Made by a program: the position numbers and the translations under genes. A stretch of DNA of 64,000 nucleotides from Atopsyche davidsoni (taxonomy: Eukaryota > Arthropoda > Insecta > Trichoptera > Hydrobiosidae): assembly GCA_022113835.1 (NCBI GenBank), contig JAILWY010000010.1, forward strand, positions 7,465,501 through 7,529,500. Direction: 5' to 3'. The notes under the pieces are model-generated. The model ran no database searches, was not told where the DNA came from, and saw only the letters and a list, made by a program, of their open reading frames with translations. Of the stretch, positions 50,301 to 63,469 are shown piece by piece (position 1 is the stretch's first letter; every line of letters starts with the position of its first letter).

Positions 50301-50667
50301 CGCATACTTTCATTAATTATTTTTTTTCTAATGGTTGAGGTCAAAGCATATAGACAGCATTACATAAATTACCCGAACGAACGTTTACAAATAAAATAGC
50401 GAAATGTTGCTTTTTGGTGTTAATTTTTTTTGTGAGAATCAAAAAATGTTTCATAATAAAAGTTTTAAATTACGGTCAAATTTTGAGTATCGAGTAAACA
50501 ATTCATTGGCTTGTTTAATCATTAGAATTTATTGATATTATCATCAAAATTATTTAATATTATGTTAACATGAAGTACCTAAAAATCACATCCACAGTTT
50601 TTACCATATAGAGATTGAATAAACAATGTACAAAAAAGCTTTTGGGGTAATTTTTCGTCTCAAGTAG

Positions 50668-50920
50668 CTATCTCAAAGATTGAGGAACAGGATTTTGCTG
50701 AGCAGCTTCCTTGGCTGCCCTTTTCCATGTCCTACAGTTCTCCACAGAGTGGATAGTTGCTGCCAAGGAGACAGTCCAATCATCTTCTTATACGTCGGTC
50801 CATCTTCTTGACGATTTCCCACGGGCTCTCGTGGCGCAACGTTTTTGGTAACGTTATGTTTCTCCGAGCTCCCGTCTCTTCACTATGAGACCAAAGAACT
50901 GGAGGATTCTTTCGCGACAT
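50668..50920 (-). pseudogene. Decayed 3' end of a non-LTR retrotransposon ORF2
   Basis: On the minus strand one frame reads RILQFFGLIVKRR. Further along, another frame reads GKSSRRWTDV and then a C-terminal DWTVSLA...ENCRTWKRAAKEAA stretch before a stop at 50668-50670. This order (hydrophobic FFG-H/L-I block, basic RGRS/RRW-TD block, then an R/W-rich tail) is typical of the last part of insect LINE polymerase ORFs after the reverse transcriptase. Stops and at least one frame change break it. No upstream RT domain is present. Confidence 0.65.
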
Positions 50921-51564
50921 GATGGTGATAGGTAGAAATATAATACACTCAATTATGATACACATTATTTAAAAATAAATATACACTATCACTTTTAAAG
51001 TGTTGTGTTTTTTCAGAGTGAAATTTCCGATTTATTAGTATTTTTTAAAAATATTTCTATGAATAAAATCTGGCCAGTAAAATATATTCAATATTTTTGA
51101 CTGAGTACTCGGTGGAATCTCATTTTTATATTTTTAATACTTTTTGCTATTTTTTAAATATCATTGGTGTCCGGTTTGGCCAACCTTTCACATTGATATT
51201 AATTATTAAACAAAGTTTATCTACCTAATATGTAAACATTATCACTATTAAAATAAACACGCTGAGAAATCAAAATAGGGTTTATATAAAATAGTTAATA
51301 TCATATTTTAATACATAACTCGTTTTTAGGAATCAATTTGAAAGTAAAAAATAAATAAATAATATGATTAAGAAACCTAGATTCTCGGCGATATTAGATT
51401 TTATTTGAAATAACTAATTTACAAATTCCCAACAAATTTTTTTTTTACTGTTTATACATATTAATCTCATTTTCCATTATTGTTGAAAATAAGTATATTT
51501 CTTAATTATTTTTAAAAAAAAAGATATAAATAATTGAAACTAATAAGAATAACAACTAAAAAAA

Positions 51565-52090
51565 TCGTGTTGACGGCGCGCCTCCCCTACACCCACACAT
51601 TATCGGCCGCGCACAATATGTTCTGTCATGGCAGACAGCCTTCTCGAATATTCCAGAACGCTCGGATCGGCGGTGGCCACAATAGCGAAACTTCAGGTTC
51701 TAAATAAGTTACTGCCTCGAATGGCATTCGCAGCGAAGATATACAATAACAATTATAATGGACCCGTGATTAATAGCTTTATTATTCGAGTCCCCTTCTT
51801 GCGGATCTTATCCGGTGAAGTTTCATCGGGTTTGTAAAGCCGAGCTCTCGCCCCGTCCCTCGCTAAGTAGTTTTTTGCCGGAGCTCCTCGCACTGAGACT
51901 AAGGCCACACAGCCTTCCAATGACTACTTTTCAGTTAAATCCCCCGCTTTCCCAAAACTGTAGTTGATCCGCGGGGCGGCGCCGGGTTATTCCGTAGTCG
52001 GCGTTCTCAACCTTTTTTTGCAAAGTGAAAAACTTGAAAGATGCCGTCTCTTTTTTAAAGACGAAAGCTGATTTGCGGCTGAGCTGCTTA
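51565..52090. other. Long GC-elevated island, candidate enhancer
   Basis: CpG-rich stretches at both ends (51570-51610 and 51960-52005) enclose mixed sequence with TAATGG and TTAATAGCTTTATTATT homeodomain-type words near 51758-51785. Overlaps the small ORF at 51628. Confidence 0.3.
51628..51837 (+). CDS. Candidate 69-codon small ORF, unproven
   Basis: A true ATG with G at +4 opens MADSLLEYSRTLGSAVAT, then a leucine- and asparagine-rich stretch, to TAA at 51837. A donor-like CTTCAG|GTTCTA occurs after codon 23, so the first part could be a first coding exon. No family recognised. The frame may be chance within a regulatory island. Confidence 0.13.
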   Translation: MADSLLEYSRTLGSAVATIAKLQVLNKLLPRMAFAAKIYNNNYNGPVINSFIIRVPFLRILSGEVSSGL

Positions 52091-52499
52091 AAAATAATTT
52101 AGTAGAGAATATTATTTTGAAACATTGTAGCATTGATTAACAACTTTATTCTCAAGAATTTAATATTATGTAACATGCTGAGATATCACATCTAAACAAT
52201 ATTAAATCAAATCAATATTGAAATACGAAGGGTAGTATTTTTATGATTGAATAAATGCAAGTCACCACTGCCGATTTGAGTGAAAACTCGTCAATATAAC
52301 CATCTTGTAGAAATTTAAATATATTTTCATATTATCATAATTATGATGATCCACTTAAAATGTATTTTTATGTAAATTTACCAAATGACACAAAGATTTA
52401 ATCTCCCAGCAGACCAATTGAGGCAGACAAATCGTTATATATTGAATATACATGATGTGTACCAATATGTTGCATTCATGACGTTTATCAATGTAGTAC

Positions 52500-52800
52500 A
52501 AACGGAGCAATCTATAGTGACAATCTTATCGGACTAGATGCTCCGTCTCCCGTAGCCAGGTTGCCCTCAATTGTGAGTGATGGCCAGAACTGCTTAATAG
52601 ATGAACAATCAAAGCGATGATGGCATCCCCCCACCCTCGCCCTGGTGATGTCCATTTTAATTTGAATTTCGGACAACGATTACGATTTCTCCGTTTTGTA
52701 GACGTGCTGGTGAATTTAATATCACAACAATTGACGTCATGTCATAACTTTGCTTACAATAAAGATGTTCTCATGGCTTCAAAATGTCGCAGAATCCGTA
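52500..52800. other. Mixed-GC island
   Basis: Non-repetitive with CCCCCACCCTCGCCC near 52627. Nothing further recognised. Confidence 0.15.
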
Positions 52801-52838
52801 TGTCTTAGGCGATAAAAAATATTTAAAAATAGATCTTA

Positions 52839-52841
<3 letters not shown>

Positions 52842-52872
<31 letters not shown>
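52842..52872. repeat. AT microsatellite
   Basis: About 15 uninterrupted AT units. Confidence 0.9.
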
Positions 52873-52877
<5 letters not shown>

Positions 52878-53004
52878 GAGTGCAACTTTTTTTAGTACTT
52901 GAGTTCTTAAGAAATCGCGAAAATTAAGAAAAACAGAAATTTAAATATAAAATATTTAATAATTTTTTTTGGGGTTAATATTTTTTTAAAATTCATTGTT
53001 TATG

Positions 53005-53240
53005 TGCTCTCGGCTTGAGCGCTCCTGCTCCCGCGTCTAGTTTATTCCGGGCCATTCAAGTCGCCGATTCTCCCTGATATCCGTGGAGATCGGAGCTTTA
53101 ATTTAACTATAAAGGGGCGATATCGAACTGCGATACAGGCCTCTCCGCGCGGAGATCCGGCGTTTTAGCCAAATGAAACATGCGATCGGCGCACTTCCTT
53201 TCTGAAAGGATCTTTTAAAGTATTTTCACTGTAACCAGCG
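53005..53240. other. GC-elevated island beside an AT microsatellite
   Basis: It holds CCGGGCCATT, with a GCCAT core, and a CGCGCGGAGATCCGG stretch near 53147-53161 next to TCTCCGCGCG. No coding signal. Confidence 0.25.
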
Positions 53241-53253
53241 GCCTATGTGAATG

Positions 53254-53256
<3 letters not shown>

Positions 53257-53321
<65 letters not shown>
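53257..53321. repeat. AT microsatellite, about 32 units
   Basis: A long uninterrupted AT run is followed by a short degenerate continuation to about 53340. A minus-strand frame through it reads alternating Ile-Tyr and is not a gene. Confidence 0.95.
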
Positions 53322-53325
<4 letters not shown>

Positions 53326-53344
53326 TATATGTATTTATATAGAA

Positions 53345-55790
53345 GTATGCTTTTTCATTATCCATATGACAATATCCACTTGATTGATGGATGTACATGA
53401 GCCTGTGATTCCGGGTAAAATTCTGAAATTTCTGCGACAAATTGTACAACCCTGATCTATTCTTTTCATTCTTTTTGTTAAATATATTTTTCCTAATATG
53501 AATATAGTCCTTAAAAGGTATCTTTTATCTTTAAATGTCATAAAACTTAATAGGTTTCAATAATTGATTACATATCAAATAAAATTTGTTTCAAAGACAA
53601 ACAGTAGTTTTTTTTCTATTGAAAGTTTTTGGTGGAATATAATTCAACAGGGTCTCTAATAAGGAAAGTTTGTAGCGCTTTCAAGAGCGATAAACGAATT
53701 ACATTGTATTTGTATTGATGTTTTGCTACTTTTTAACAGTTTTTTTTTTAGACTAAAAAAGTACATTTATTTTATGTAAAGCGTAAATATAAAATTTAAA
53801 AATATATATTCAAAATATGACATACCTGTATATTTTCAAATACAATAAATTTTTTCGGTGAATATTTTTCATGCGTGCTCCTTATATATCCAATTTTTAA
53901 TCAAAAAGTTGGAATTTCACAGGAAACTGTAAATGGCCGATATTTTTTTGATGATAATGAGCATTGCTTGAATGTAAGATATTAATGATACCAGGCCAGT
54001 ATCGCGATTATGTTGAGCTTACCATTTTTTTTTATTTTTAAATATCATTTAACAGATAATATTTTTAAAATTATATTAATAATGAAACTTTTGGTGTAAA
54101 CCACTATATGAAACGTTTAAAAGATTTCAAAACAAATATTTAATAATATATAGAAGCAATAATGCAGAGTCTAAAGTTGAAATGAGGAAATTGTCTCGCA
54201 GCAAGACGTTGCTATTATCACAGAAATGAGATGGTTTGCAATAGCAACATCCAAGTAGAATCATTTTACCCTCTATACAATTTTTACACAAATTAAAATC
54301 CATATAGTCTGGGCAGAGATAGCTTTCGAAATGTCTTCTCTGTGTTTAACAAATAAGATTTTTATAAAACTTACCTTCTCTTTTATCGTATTTAATAAAA
54401 TGGGTGATTATATTAACACAATACCAAATTTGGAAGTGAAATATTTTACATACCTATTTATATTAAAATTGCTTTATGTTTTAATTAAAATAAGTTTTGT
54501 TTATAAGTCATTGATTATTTAACTAATTGAATTTACACATAAAATATTCTTTTAAAATAAAAAAGAAAACATTATTTTATTTGATATATATGGCATAGTA
54601 TTAAAAAAATAAACCATATAAAAGTGATAAAATTTTATCGATTTTTAAATTATAAAATAAATGACAGAATAAAATTTTAGCCTGGGTAAATTTATATTTG
54701 TATATGTACAATAAGTCTGCTGAATATTGTTTATATTAAATAATTGTTTGAGATAATATTTACTATTTTTCACAACTCAACAATTTATTTAAATGTGTTT
54801 GAATACAATACATCGTTTTGAAATTTTTATAGAATAACCATCAATATTTGTTGATTGCAACTATTGACTTAAAAATATAAATACTTATATTTAATCTAAA
54901 AAATCAAAACAATACTGTCGCTCACCAAAACAAATTTTAAGCTTGCTGCGAGCAGATCCTGAATGATAGATACCTGTTGAAGTTGTAAAGGGGGTGTAAC
55001 TTAAAGCTGATTTTACATGGAAAACTTTGAGTAATAAAATACTTGGACTATAAATTTTATGAAATAATAAAAAATATATTATTAATTAAATATATAATAT
55101 AATATGTACCATACAAAAAAATTGTTATTATGTCAATTGAATTGTCAAAATTATTCTCACTAAATAATATTCAATACATAAATATGCTTAAAATATTACT
55201 CTATTTTATATTATAAACAAATATAAAACATGCAATGGTTCAGTATGGATTATTATATATTATGTGATAATGAATAGTGTTTAATCGATTTTTATTCATA
55301 ATTTATATAGATGATTTTTAGTATAAAAAAAACCTAATCGTGCCTATATTTTTTAAGAAAAATTATTTTCACAGAAAAAATTTTAAATGAAATTACTATA
55401 AAAAAGTAATTTAATTTACTTTACACTATTTTAAGTATCGATTACATTTAAAAGTACGAATAGGTTGAGTTGTATTTGAGTTATTTTTGAGATACGTACA
55501 CAATCTACTTCAAAATAGTATTTCGTTTTTGAAATTTATTTCTGATACCTTTACAAAGTACAAATCACTTTTTATTTAGAATCAAGACAGTTTTACCTTG
55601 ACAATTAAAGTAATAGTATTCTTTGAACTTAATTCTTAAAAAATGACACTTTTAATTTAAAAAAATATTATTGCTAGTCGGATATTTTATCAAGACATGC
55701 ATAAATTAATTTGCCTAAAGGTTTGTTAGCACGTTTTTTATAAAATTCGAGTGTTAGATTTTTTCACTTGAATTCTATTTTCGATATTCA
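53345..55790. other. AT-rich background
   Basis: Very AT-rich, with no GC island and no supported element over about 2.4 kb. This is the emptiest stretch of the window. Confidence 0.6.
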
Positions 55791-55794
55791 CGGT

Positions 55795-58450
55795 ATTTTA
55801 TTCACTTGTGTACCGATATTCGATTGTCACGGGTTTGTTCAATCAGATATCGGGGCTTTTTATTGTTTTACGCGGGACCTGTCTCGCCCTCTTTCTGCCC
55901 GGGGCGCAAAATACAACAAAAAATAACCAAAAAGCACGACTCCAAGAGGACCATTTAAATATAATTCGATTTTGTTCAATTACGTCCAATTTCAGTAAAT
56001 ACTAACTCCGATAAATTGAAGACACTGGGAAATTCTCGTGATAAATATAAAGTGAAATCAAACACGGCTTCTTGTAGAAAGACCTATAAAATTAATTATA
56101 TTTTGGAAACGATTCATTATTACGTACCAAGTATGAACATTTAATTTCGTGTAATGATATTTTTATGACGATTTCGTTAAATATAAAAAAAGTTTATACT
56201 TATCTTATTTTTTATATTCAAATCGCTCATATATATTTTGAGAACAAAGCGAAGTTAACAGCAATAAAAAATTGTATCATATAACGAAATTACGTATTTT
56301 TCCAGAAAAGCGTTTAAGCCAAGAGTTGAGAATCTACATAAGTGTGTGATGTATGGTTTATGAAAAACTTTCCTGCGGATTTATGTATACGTCAAATGTA
56401 TTACGAAAGATTCTCTCGTTCGCTTGAAGCATTCCAGTCTACAATAAATTTAGAAATTCTTCTTCAAAACCATTTCATAGCCCGATATCTCTCGACGTTC
56501 GGTTTCTTTCATGTAAAATATTCGATTGCGTTTGACTCGGAGACCTAACGTACATTCTTATACAAAGTTACATCCTTATAAACTGGCGGCTAAGGGGAAA
56601 ATGTTATTTTTCGTCTAAAGCCGAGCACAAAACGAAATGATGAAATAAAGCTGATTTACGGGAAACGGTTTCGTTGGTGTTTTATTCTTCGTATATTGCT
56701 TCCCTCTGTACGGCGGCTTACCTATTCACGAGCCATTTTACTCCGATCTTGAATTCTTTGGATTATAATATGGTTTACTAATTAATCAAATCTTGGATAT
56801 AAATTTATAAAAATAATTAAATTAAATTATTTTATTCAAAGCGTTACTTTAAACAAATAACAAAATGTATACACTGAAATGCAAAAAAAAAATAACATGG
56901 AAATGCATGCGTAAATATATAAGATAAAAAAAATGTGTGTAACTGTTTTTTTAAAGGAAACTACGAGCTAGGTTAAGTACCACATTAACAGAGTTTGTTA
57001 TGGCTTGCCTGTTTGTATTTCAGCTGAAAACTTTTTCTGCTAACTCATGGCAGTTATAAAATATACCTTATTATTGTACTTTAATCCAAGTGAAATTCGT
57101 AGTTATGATCGTTTACTATTCAACATCAAAAGTCAGTAATGCTTAGTGGACGTTTCTTGCTATGTCCGCAAGGAACGAACCGTGTTGTTTGTCAGGTCAT
57201 TTATCATTTCGAATGTAGTAATACTTTATCCTAGCTAGCTATCAAGATATTTCCGACTACATTTTGCTAAGCCGTATTATTCTCGGCATGTCTCTGCTCA
57301 GTGACCAAATAAAACCTAAGGAATCATCATTCCTACAGCCGCTAATGTTCTATTGAAAACTCAAATAAAGCTACTCAAATATTGTTTCTGCGGCGTCTTG
57401 CTTGCGTTATTTACTTGGCGTACAAAATATAACAACTCGGATTATATAATACTAGTAAAACTTTTTGAGTGGAGGTATTCATTCTTTTAATACATATATT
57501 TTTAGTAAAACAAATTTTTTTAAGCATTCAAAATTTAAAATGTTGATATTAATGTTGGGCGTATAGTTCAAATAGATTTAAATTATAGCCAAATAATTAT
57601 TATTTCTAGCGAAAAACTGATTTTTAGAAATCAGAAACAGTTGCGGTTTGATACAACTCTAATGTTTTCTTGTTAACTACAGAAAAATCACAGAAATCCA
57701 TAGAAAAAAGCTTACTGCTACTTACGGATTCGACCTCAAGATTCCATGTTTGGAAAGTATGCATGTTAGCCATGAAAACACAAGACGGTTAAAAATGGGA
57801 AAATAAATAGAAGTTTGCAGAAATGACCCCAACGTTTACCGGAAAGTGTGTTTTTTTAAAATATTTGATACGTTGAATTAAGTAAAAATAAAACATAAAA
57901 AAACAGTGAATAATCAACTTGCGACTTGAGTTTTTTTGATTTTGAGTCTTTTTCAAAATAAGCAAGCCAGAAAATATTTAAGGATTTTATATCCAAGCAA
58001 TTATCATGTCTTTGTTTGTATCGTTACCGCCAATGGTCATACGTTTTACAAATAAATTGTACGTTTTAAAAATAAGTTTGTTTTATTTATATTTATTAAA
58101 TATAACTACTAGAAGACATATTAAATATTGTCCAAAATGCAAATGAATAGCACCAAGTGATTTTCTGCAATGACTAATTGGAAACATTTTAAGTCGGATG
58201 ATATCTGTTTGCAATTTTTAATTGGTCGGAAAAAAGTTCTATAAAGTATTGATGGCAATTCAATCAGATAGCAATTTATTGCACTATTCGAAAAAAAATA
58301 ATATCTTTAAGAATTTTTCTATATATATATGGTATATATGCAAGATATGCTATCTGAAACACAATCAAAGCTGTGTATTTAGTAGTGATAAAAAATATCA
58401 AATCAAAATAGGTAGTACACTTTAATTTAGAAATCTCACAGCACAAAATT
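55795..58450. other. AT-rich background with small GC patches
   Basis: Modest GC patches occur at 55830-55910, 56570-56760 and 57130-57420. None carries a dyad, repeat or open frame that I can support. Confidence 0.4.
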
Positions 58451-58454
58451 GTTG

Positions 58455-58800
58455 TATTAGAATTACTACCCGGCAGTACGAGCGACGGCATCCTCCGCAC
58501 GCTAAGTATCACTTGATCTTCCTTCCCTCGCTGGGAGCGTGAAATAATAATCTCAACAGTAAAAATGTTTTGCTTTTACTCGCAGTGGGCTGATTAGCAT
58601 AAGGAACACTGGGCGAGTGTGCATTAGACCGGACTGCCCGTCCCGCGGAAGATCTTTATTTTCCTTGTCGATCTTTCGCCCTCGCTGGCGATATTAGATT
58701 GCTCCGTAGAACTGAGCTTCCTTTAATGCAAAACCGACGAATAAATCACAGGCTTGCTCTCTGTGTATAAGCATTTTTAAGAAAGCTTTATCCGAGAATC
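58455..58800. other. GC-elevated island with shared ACACTGGGCG
   Basis: ACACTGGGCG at 58606-58615 follows CTGATTAGCATAAGG, with a homeodomain-type TTAG core. A CpG-bearing block CCCGTCCCGCGG near 58638 and GGCGATATTAGATTG near 58687 follow. Candidate enhancer. Confidence 0.35.
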
Positions 58801-59669
58801 GCTAAGAAAATATACTTTATTATAATAGATATTGAGAATGTAATCTATCCTTACAAAAAGAAATAAAAATGATATATTTTATGTACCAAAACACACTCTA
58901 TATGATCAGAGGAATAAATGTAACCATTAGATTATTCATAAAATAAACTAAAGCTGATTAATATGCAAATATTTTTTTATTGTCTTTAAGACGGATGAAT
59001 GCTTAAGATACTATGAATTATAAGTATATATTTACTAACAATGTGTAAAATGTTTGTTAGTAAATAAAGAAGACTGATGCCGAATTTCAGAATTACTACT
59101 TTACTATGTTTATTTTCTAGCTTAGGCTTGTTAGTATTTTTTGAAAACGCATTTCTTTCTGTAATGTATTTGTAACATTTACTAAAAATTAAATTCAGAC
59201 CATCGAGACAAATTTTAGTTATTATATAAAAAGAAACTCAGTGATTTTTTTGAAAAGGTCCAAAAACACTGCAGAGAGACAATATACGCTATGCGTGATT
59301 GGTGAAGGACGCTACGCGAGGAGCTTTTCGTAAACGAATATCTCACTAATTTTAATATAGCTTATACTAAAAATTAAATGTATCTCAAGATATTAAAAAA
59401 ATAAAAAAATGCTAACAAAGTATAAAGACATTTAAATAGATGCAAGGCGCAAGTAGAATATCACTTATCCCAAAAAAAAAATACATAAATTAAATCAAAT
59501 TATGAGGTTTATTATGTATGTTATATATTTTAAAAAAACATTTTTTTATATTACTTAATCAAAGCATGCAAGCAAGTTATATTGTTTAACCATGCCAAAT
59601 TGAATGACAATGAAAGATTTTTTTATTAATTGAAGTAGACAGTGTAAACAGAAAAGGAGAAAAATGCTT

Positions 59670-60130
59670 AGACCGACAGACTACGGACGAAACGGAAGCT
59701 TTTCAAGCGAGCCTTTATGTGGAAACCGCATTCGGCGTAGCGTGGCATAGGTCGCGTGGCGGCAGACTGGTCGAGCCATTACGACTCCTAAGCGAGGCTT
59801 TAAAAAGCCGAAATAGCTCGGAAAACTTTCCAGAGATAACCATATATTCAATTAATGACTGTCAGTGCCGTACGGGAGTAGTGTAGGAATTATATTTTGT
59901 GCCATAAAACCGCTTTATTAAAGCATCAGCATGTTTTTGATGACTGCGGCCGGGGCCGTTAGGTTCTTTATTTTTCTTTCCGTCTCTGGCGGCAATTTGG
60001 ACGGAGAAGATAAGTCTAACGCGGCGGCCAGGGATGTGAATTCCTCCTTTTTTATTTTTTTAGAATTTTCGAGATGATATTTTAATCGTGGCGAAATTTA
60101 TCACGCGACGCTCTGCCGTATTTACTCCCG
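59670..60130. other. Long GC-elevated island with shared 12-mer
   Basis: GGCGGCCAGGGA at 60023-60034 matches 25841-25852 exactly. CGGCCGGGGCCG lies near 59947-59958. A weak hairpin with a miR-184-like arm at 59997-60014 was considered and rejected as a microRNA. Confidence 0.35.
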
Positions 60131-60134
60131 TTGT

Positions 60135-62055
60135 TAATAATTTATCATGTTTATTATTGCAGTCAATTTATATAATGGGATTTGAGGCTAATTTAATCAA
60201 ATTTTATAAGTCGATTAGCTTTAATTCGTTAGAGATTCTTCAGATTCAGGATTTTGATTTTAAGTAGACCGCTTATATACCTTCTTAAAATTTAATCTTA
60301 ACTTTAATCCAAGCTATTCATAATTAATAGCTTAATATTTCAATATACAAATGGTCTGAAATAATTATATTTAAGTCGGCATATTTTAAACTGTTGAATG
60401 GCGACAAGAATCTACTTTCTGCGTTTCTTCAGACCCACCTGGTAATACCTATCGATCCACTTTTCCTAGAATAATTTGACATTCCCTAAACTTCACCTGG
60501 GGTCACTAGTCCTCCCTGCAAAAGACATTTTCTTCACTCACCGTGAAATTAAAATATTCTACCATCCCCGGAGTGTGAAGAGTTTTGTGTAAATCTTGGG
60601 ATCTTTGAATTAAGGCTCTTGTGTTTTTTGTATCCGTATAATTAAGCCACTTAATTGTAGACAGGCTCTGAATTTAAATTGAAACAAAAAAATTGCCCGT
60701 TATTTGAACAGAGGGTCTCTTTTTTATTTTATTCTTCGGAAATAAATTTTTGATGGAAGTGTGATAGAGGCCGAGTTAAATGTACGGTTTTAAATATCAT
60801 AAACTTTTTAAGGCTTTGCGTGAGATTATTAGGAAATCGTTTTTTTTTTTCAAAGGGAGAGAGAAATTCTCCGTGCTTTTGTATATTCGTAAGACATTGG
60901 AATTGAACTTCATATCTGTGAGGCGCATTTTTTTAAAAATATTTTAGGTTTACTTGCGATTTAAACATCTTATATTTAACAAAAAATTAATGGCTGTTAT
61001 CGAATAAGATAATGAAATAAGGATAGAACGTCTTATTAAATTATCTAAAATCTTTTGTTTATAATATAGCTAATTTATACAAATTTTATCTTCCAACCAA
61101 CAATCGCTCAAAGAAAGTGGACGTATTAAAAAAAAATTTAATACACGACAATATGTTTATAATTTTTTGTCCTTATAATCAAGAGCTTTCCTAAGATATC
61201 TCACAATTTTTAAAATTCATAACTAATTCACACATGGAGACTGAACAGTCATGCACACGTATTTATTTTGTATCAATCTCAAGTCATTCTTGGAAATATA
61301 TTGATTTATATTTCTGCTCATATCTTCCTCTGCACTCTGCATAATTTGGAAACACACTGTTGATGGGAGTTTCTGTTTGCACAAGATAATATACGTTTGC
61401 TGCCAGCAATCACTTTTAGTATTCGATAAACTATTGAATCTTTAATATTCGCATCATTAAATGATCATCTTTTTACAAACAAATCTATGTAGTGACTTGC
61501 ATCAATAAATTTAGATTTTACAGATGATTTGCTGTAATTTTTTGTATTTTAAATTAAATTTTAATTATCTGAATTTGAATACACCTTCTAGACTGATAAA
61601 CAACTTGCAAGTTAACATGATAACCATCTATGGTTGTCAAATGCTTTTCAATACTACAGAGTTATCGATTAAATTTTCATTAGAAACACAAAATGAATAG
61701 GTTTTGCCGTTAAGGTAACATGAATTATCTTGCTCTGAGCATTTGATATTAAATTATATTTCAGGTATTTCACTTTTTTTAATTGTTAATAAATTAGACA
61801 ATTTATACATTAAATGATTATCACCGTGAATGAAAATAAATGTAAATATCAGCAAAATTTGTTATATTAATGCATGTTATTGAAATAAATTTTCAATAGA
61901 AATCCGAAAATTAATATCCAAATTGCAACAGCAATAAATCACTTAAAATTTTATCAAAATGAAATAAACCAGCGTTATATAATATCACGAAATAATCGTA
62001 TTGTGTACCACACAAAGGTGTTTCAAAATCGACGTATTTATTTTACCCGGAAAAT
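60135..62055. other. AT-rich background
   Basis: A moderate-GC patch at 60410-60620 contains CACCTGG words (60436 and 60497), which are E-box type. Otherwise nothing supported. Confidence 0.45.
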
Positions 62056-62059
62056 TAAT

Positions 62060-62430
62060 AAAATTGAAGTTCGGTTCTGTCCTCACGAGCGTCCTTCTCG
62101 TGGCAAGCTGCTGGAAACTGGTAAAAATCAATATTGGGCATCTCGCGCGGGCGAGAGGGAGCCTCCGCGGCTGTTGCTGCCGGGCGCTCGGGAGCTCATT
62201 AAGCAGTGATTACTCATTGTTTAGGTCGCAGGTTTAAAGGCTGATAAAACGCCCCACTTTGTCTTGCGATTAAAAATGACTTATACAGCGGCGCTATAAA
62301 GGATATTCTGCGAGGATAAAGCACCAGAGGGCCCGTGATGGAATGGCTCGGTTTTGATTTATTGCGTCGTTGTTTCGTAAAATGTGTTCTTTGGGTTACG
62401 TTTAAATTTTCGGATTATCGGTACGATTAA
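62060..62430. other. GC-elevated island, candidate enhancer
   Basis: The block includes GGCGCTATAAAGGATAT near 62290-62306 and TTTTGATTTATTGCGTCG near 62353-62370, with posterior-Hox/Caudal-type TTTAT cores. Plus-strand frames of 68-78 codons in two registers have no recognised content. Confidence 0.3.
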
Positions 62431-63469
62431 ACATAAGTTTAACGCTTTGCGAAACTGCTAAATTTAAAACAATGAAGTGAACTGTTACTTATCAGCAAAT
62501 CGGGTTGATCTTTCTAACAAGTGCCACCAAGTAACCAATGGCTTGATATATTTTATAAATTATATAAAAACAATGGTTAAAACATAAACGGAATACTTCA
62601 AAAACCCATTTGGCCTATTAAAATACTATATATTATTTAAAGGTACTCCGGATTCAAAATATTTAAGAGGCACTACTATAAAACTCTGTTTGTACTTTCA
62701 GCCGCCGAAGAGACCCGCCCACTTGTTACTGTTCATCATCTCGTACCCTTAAATCATTTTGAACATATTGCTTACAGTTTCATATGAAAAATCTCAAATT
62801 GAACATTGTCGTGAAATAAGGACTGTGTATATTTGAAGATATCAACATATCTTTTTAATATAAATAATAAATATTATATATATTTATAAATTTGACTAAT
62901 TTCACGGTTTCGTGGATTAATTTTTTCTATTAAAGGTAGTTAACAACTCTTATAGTAATTGTGCAAAATAAAAGTCTAATAGAAAAGGTTTTTTTCCATT
63001 TCACTTTAAATAAAGAGATACACGTAACTTTGCTAAACGATAACCAGAAGAAACAGTGTGGCGACAAAAAACAGAAACAGTTGTCCCAACTTCTGTGTGA
63101 AAAAGCATCGGTACACAAAGCTCGGCTTTATGCAAGCCAAAGTTTCCTTCGCCGGATTACAAACGTAAAGGCAAAGAAAAGTAAACGAAGTTCGTACAAA
63201 TTGTTGTTTGGATTTGTAATATCACAATGTCAAACATTGAATATATAAGAAAAAATAAATTCGTCCCAGAGAACTGATGAGCATTACACGCCACAAAAAA
63301 CGGAGCCATCGGATGATAGGCTTTCTGGCACAGAATATTTAAGTAATATTCATGTTACATTTAGAGATATATTTGAATATAATACTTAAATAAACTTTTA
63401 ATTCAAATGGTCAATTGTGATATTTACAGGTAGGTTCCTTTGAAAAGTAGAGCATAAACAATGCGATCT

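Noticed and set aside
53243..53449. Minus-strand 68-codon frame with an Ile-Tyr run
   Set aside because: It is a translation of the AT microsatellite.
54214..54230. TATCACAG, the seed of the miR-2 family
   Set aside because: Only the seed agrees, and no complementary arm is found nearby.
59970..60014. miR-184-like word GGACGGAGAA then GATAAG, with TCCGTC at 59979-59984 pairing GACGGA at 60000-60005
   Set aside because: The mature microRNA is nearly invariant across animals, and here two central bases are missing. The rest of the stem is mismatched and the loop is poor.
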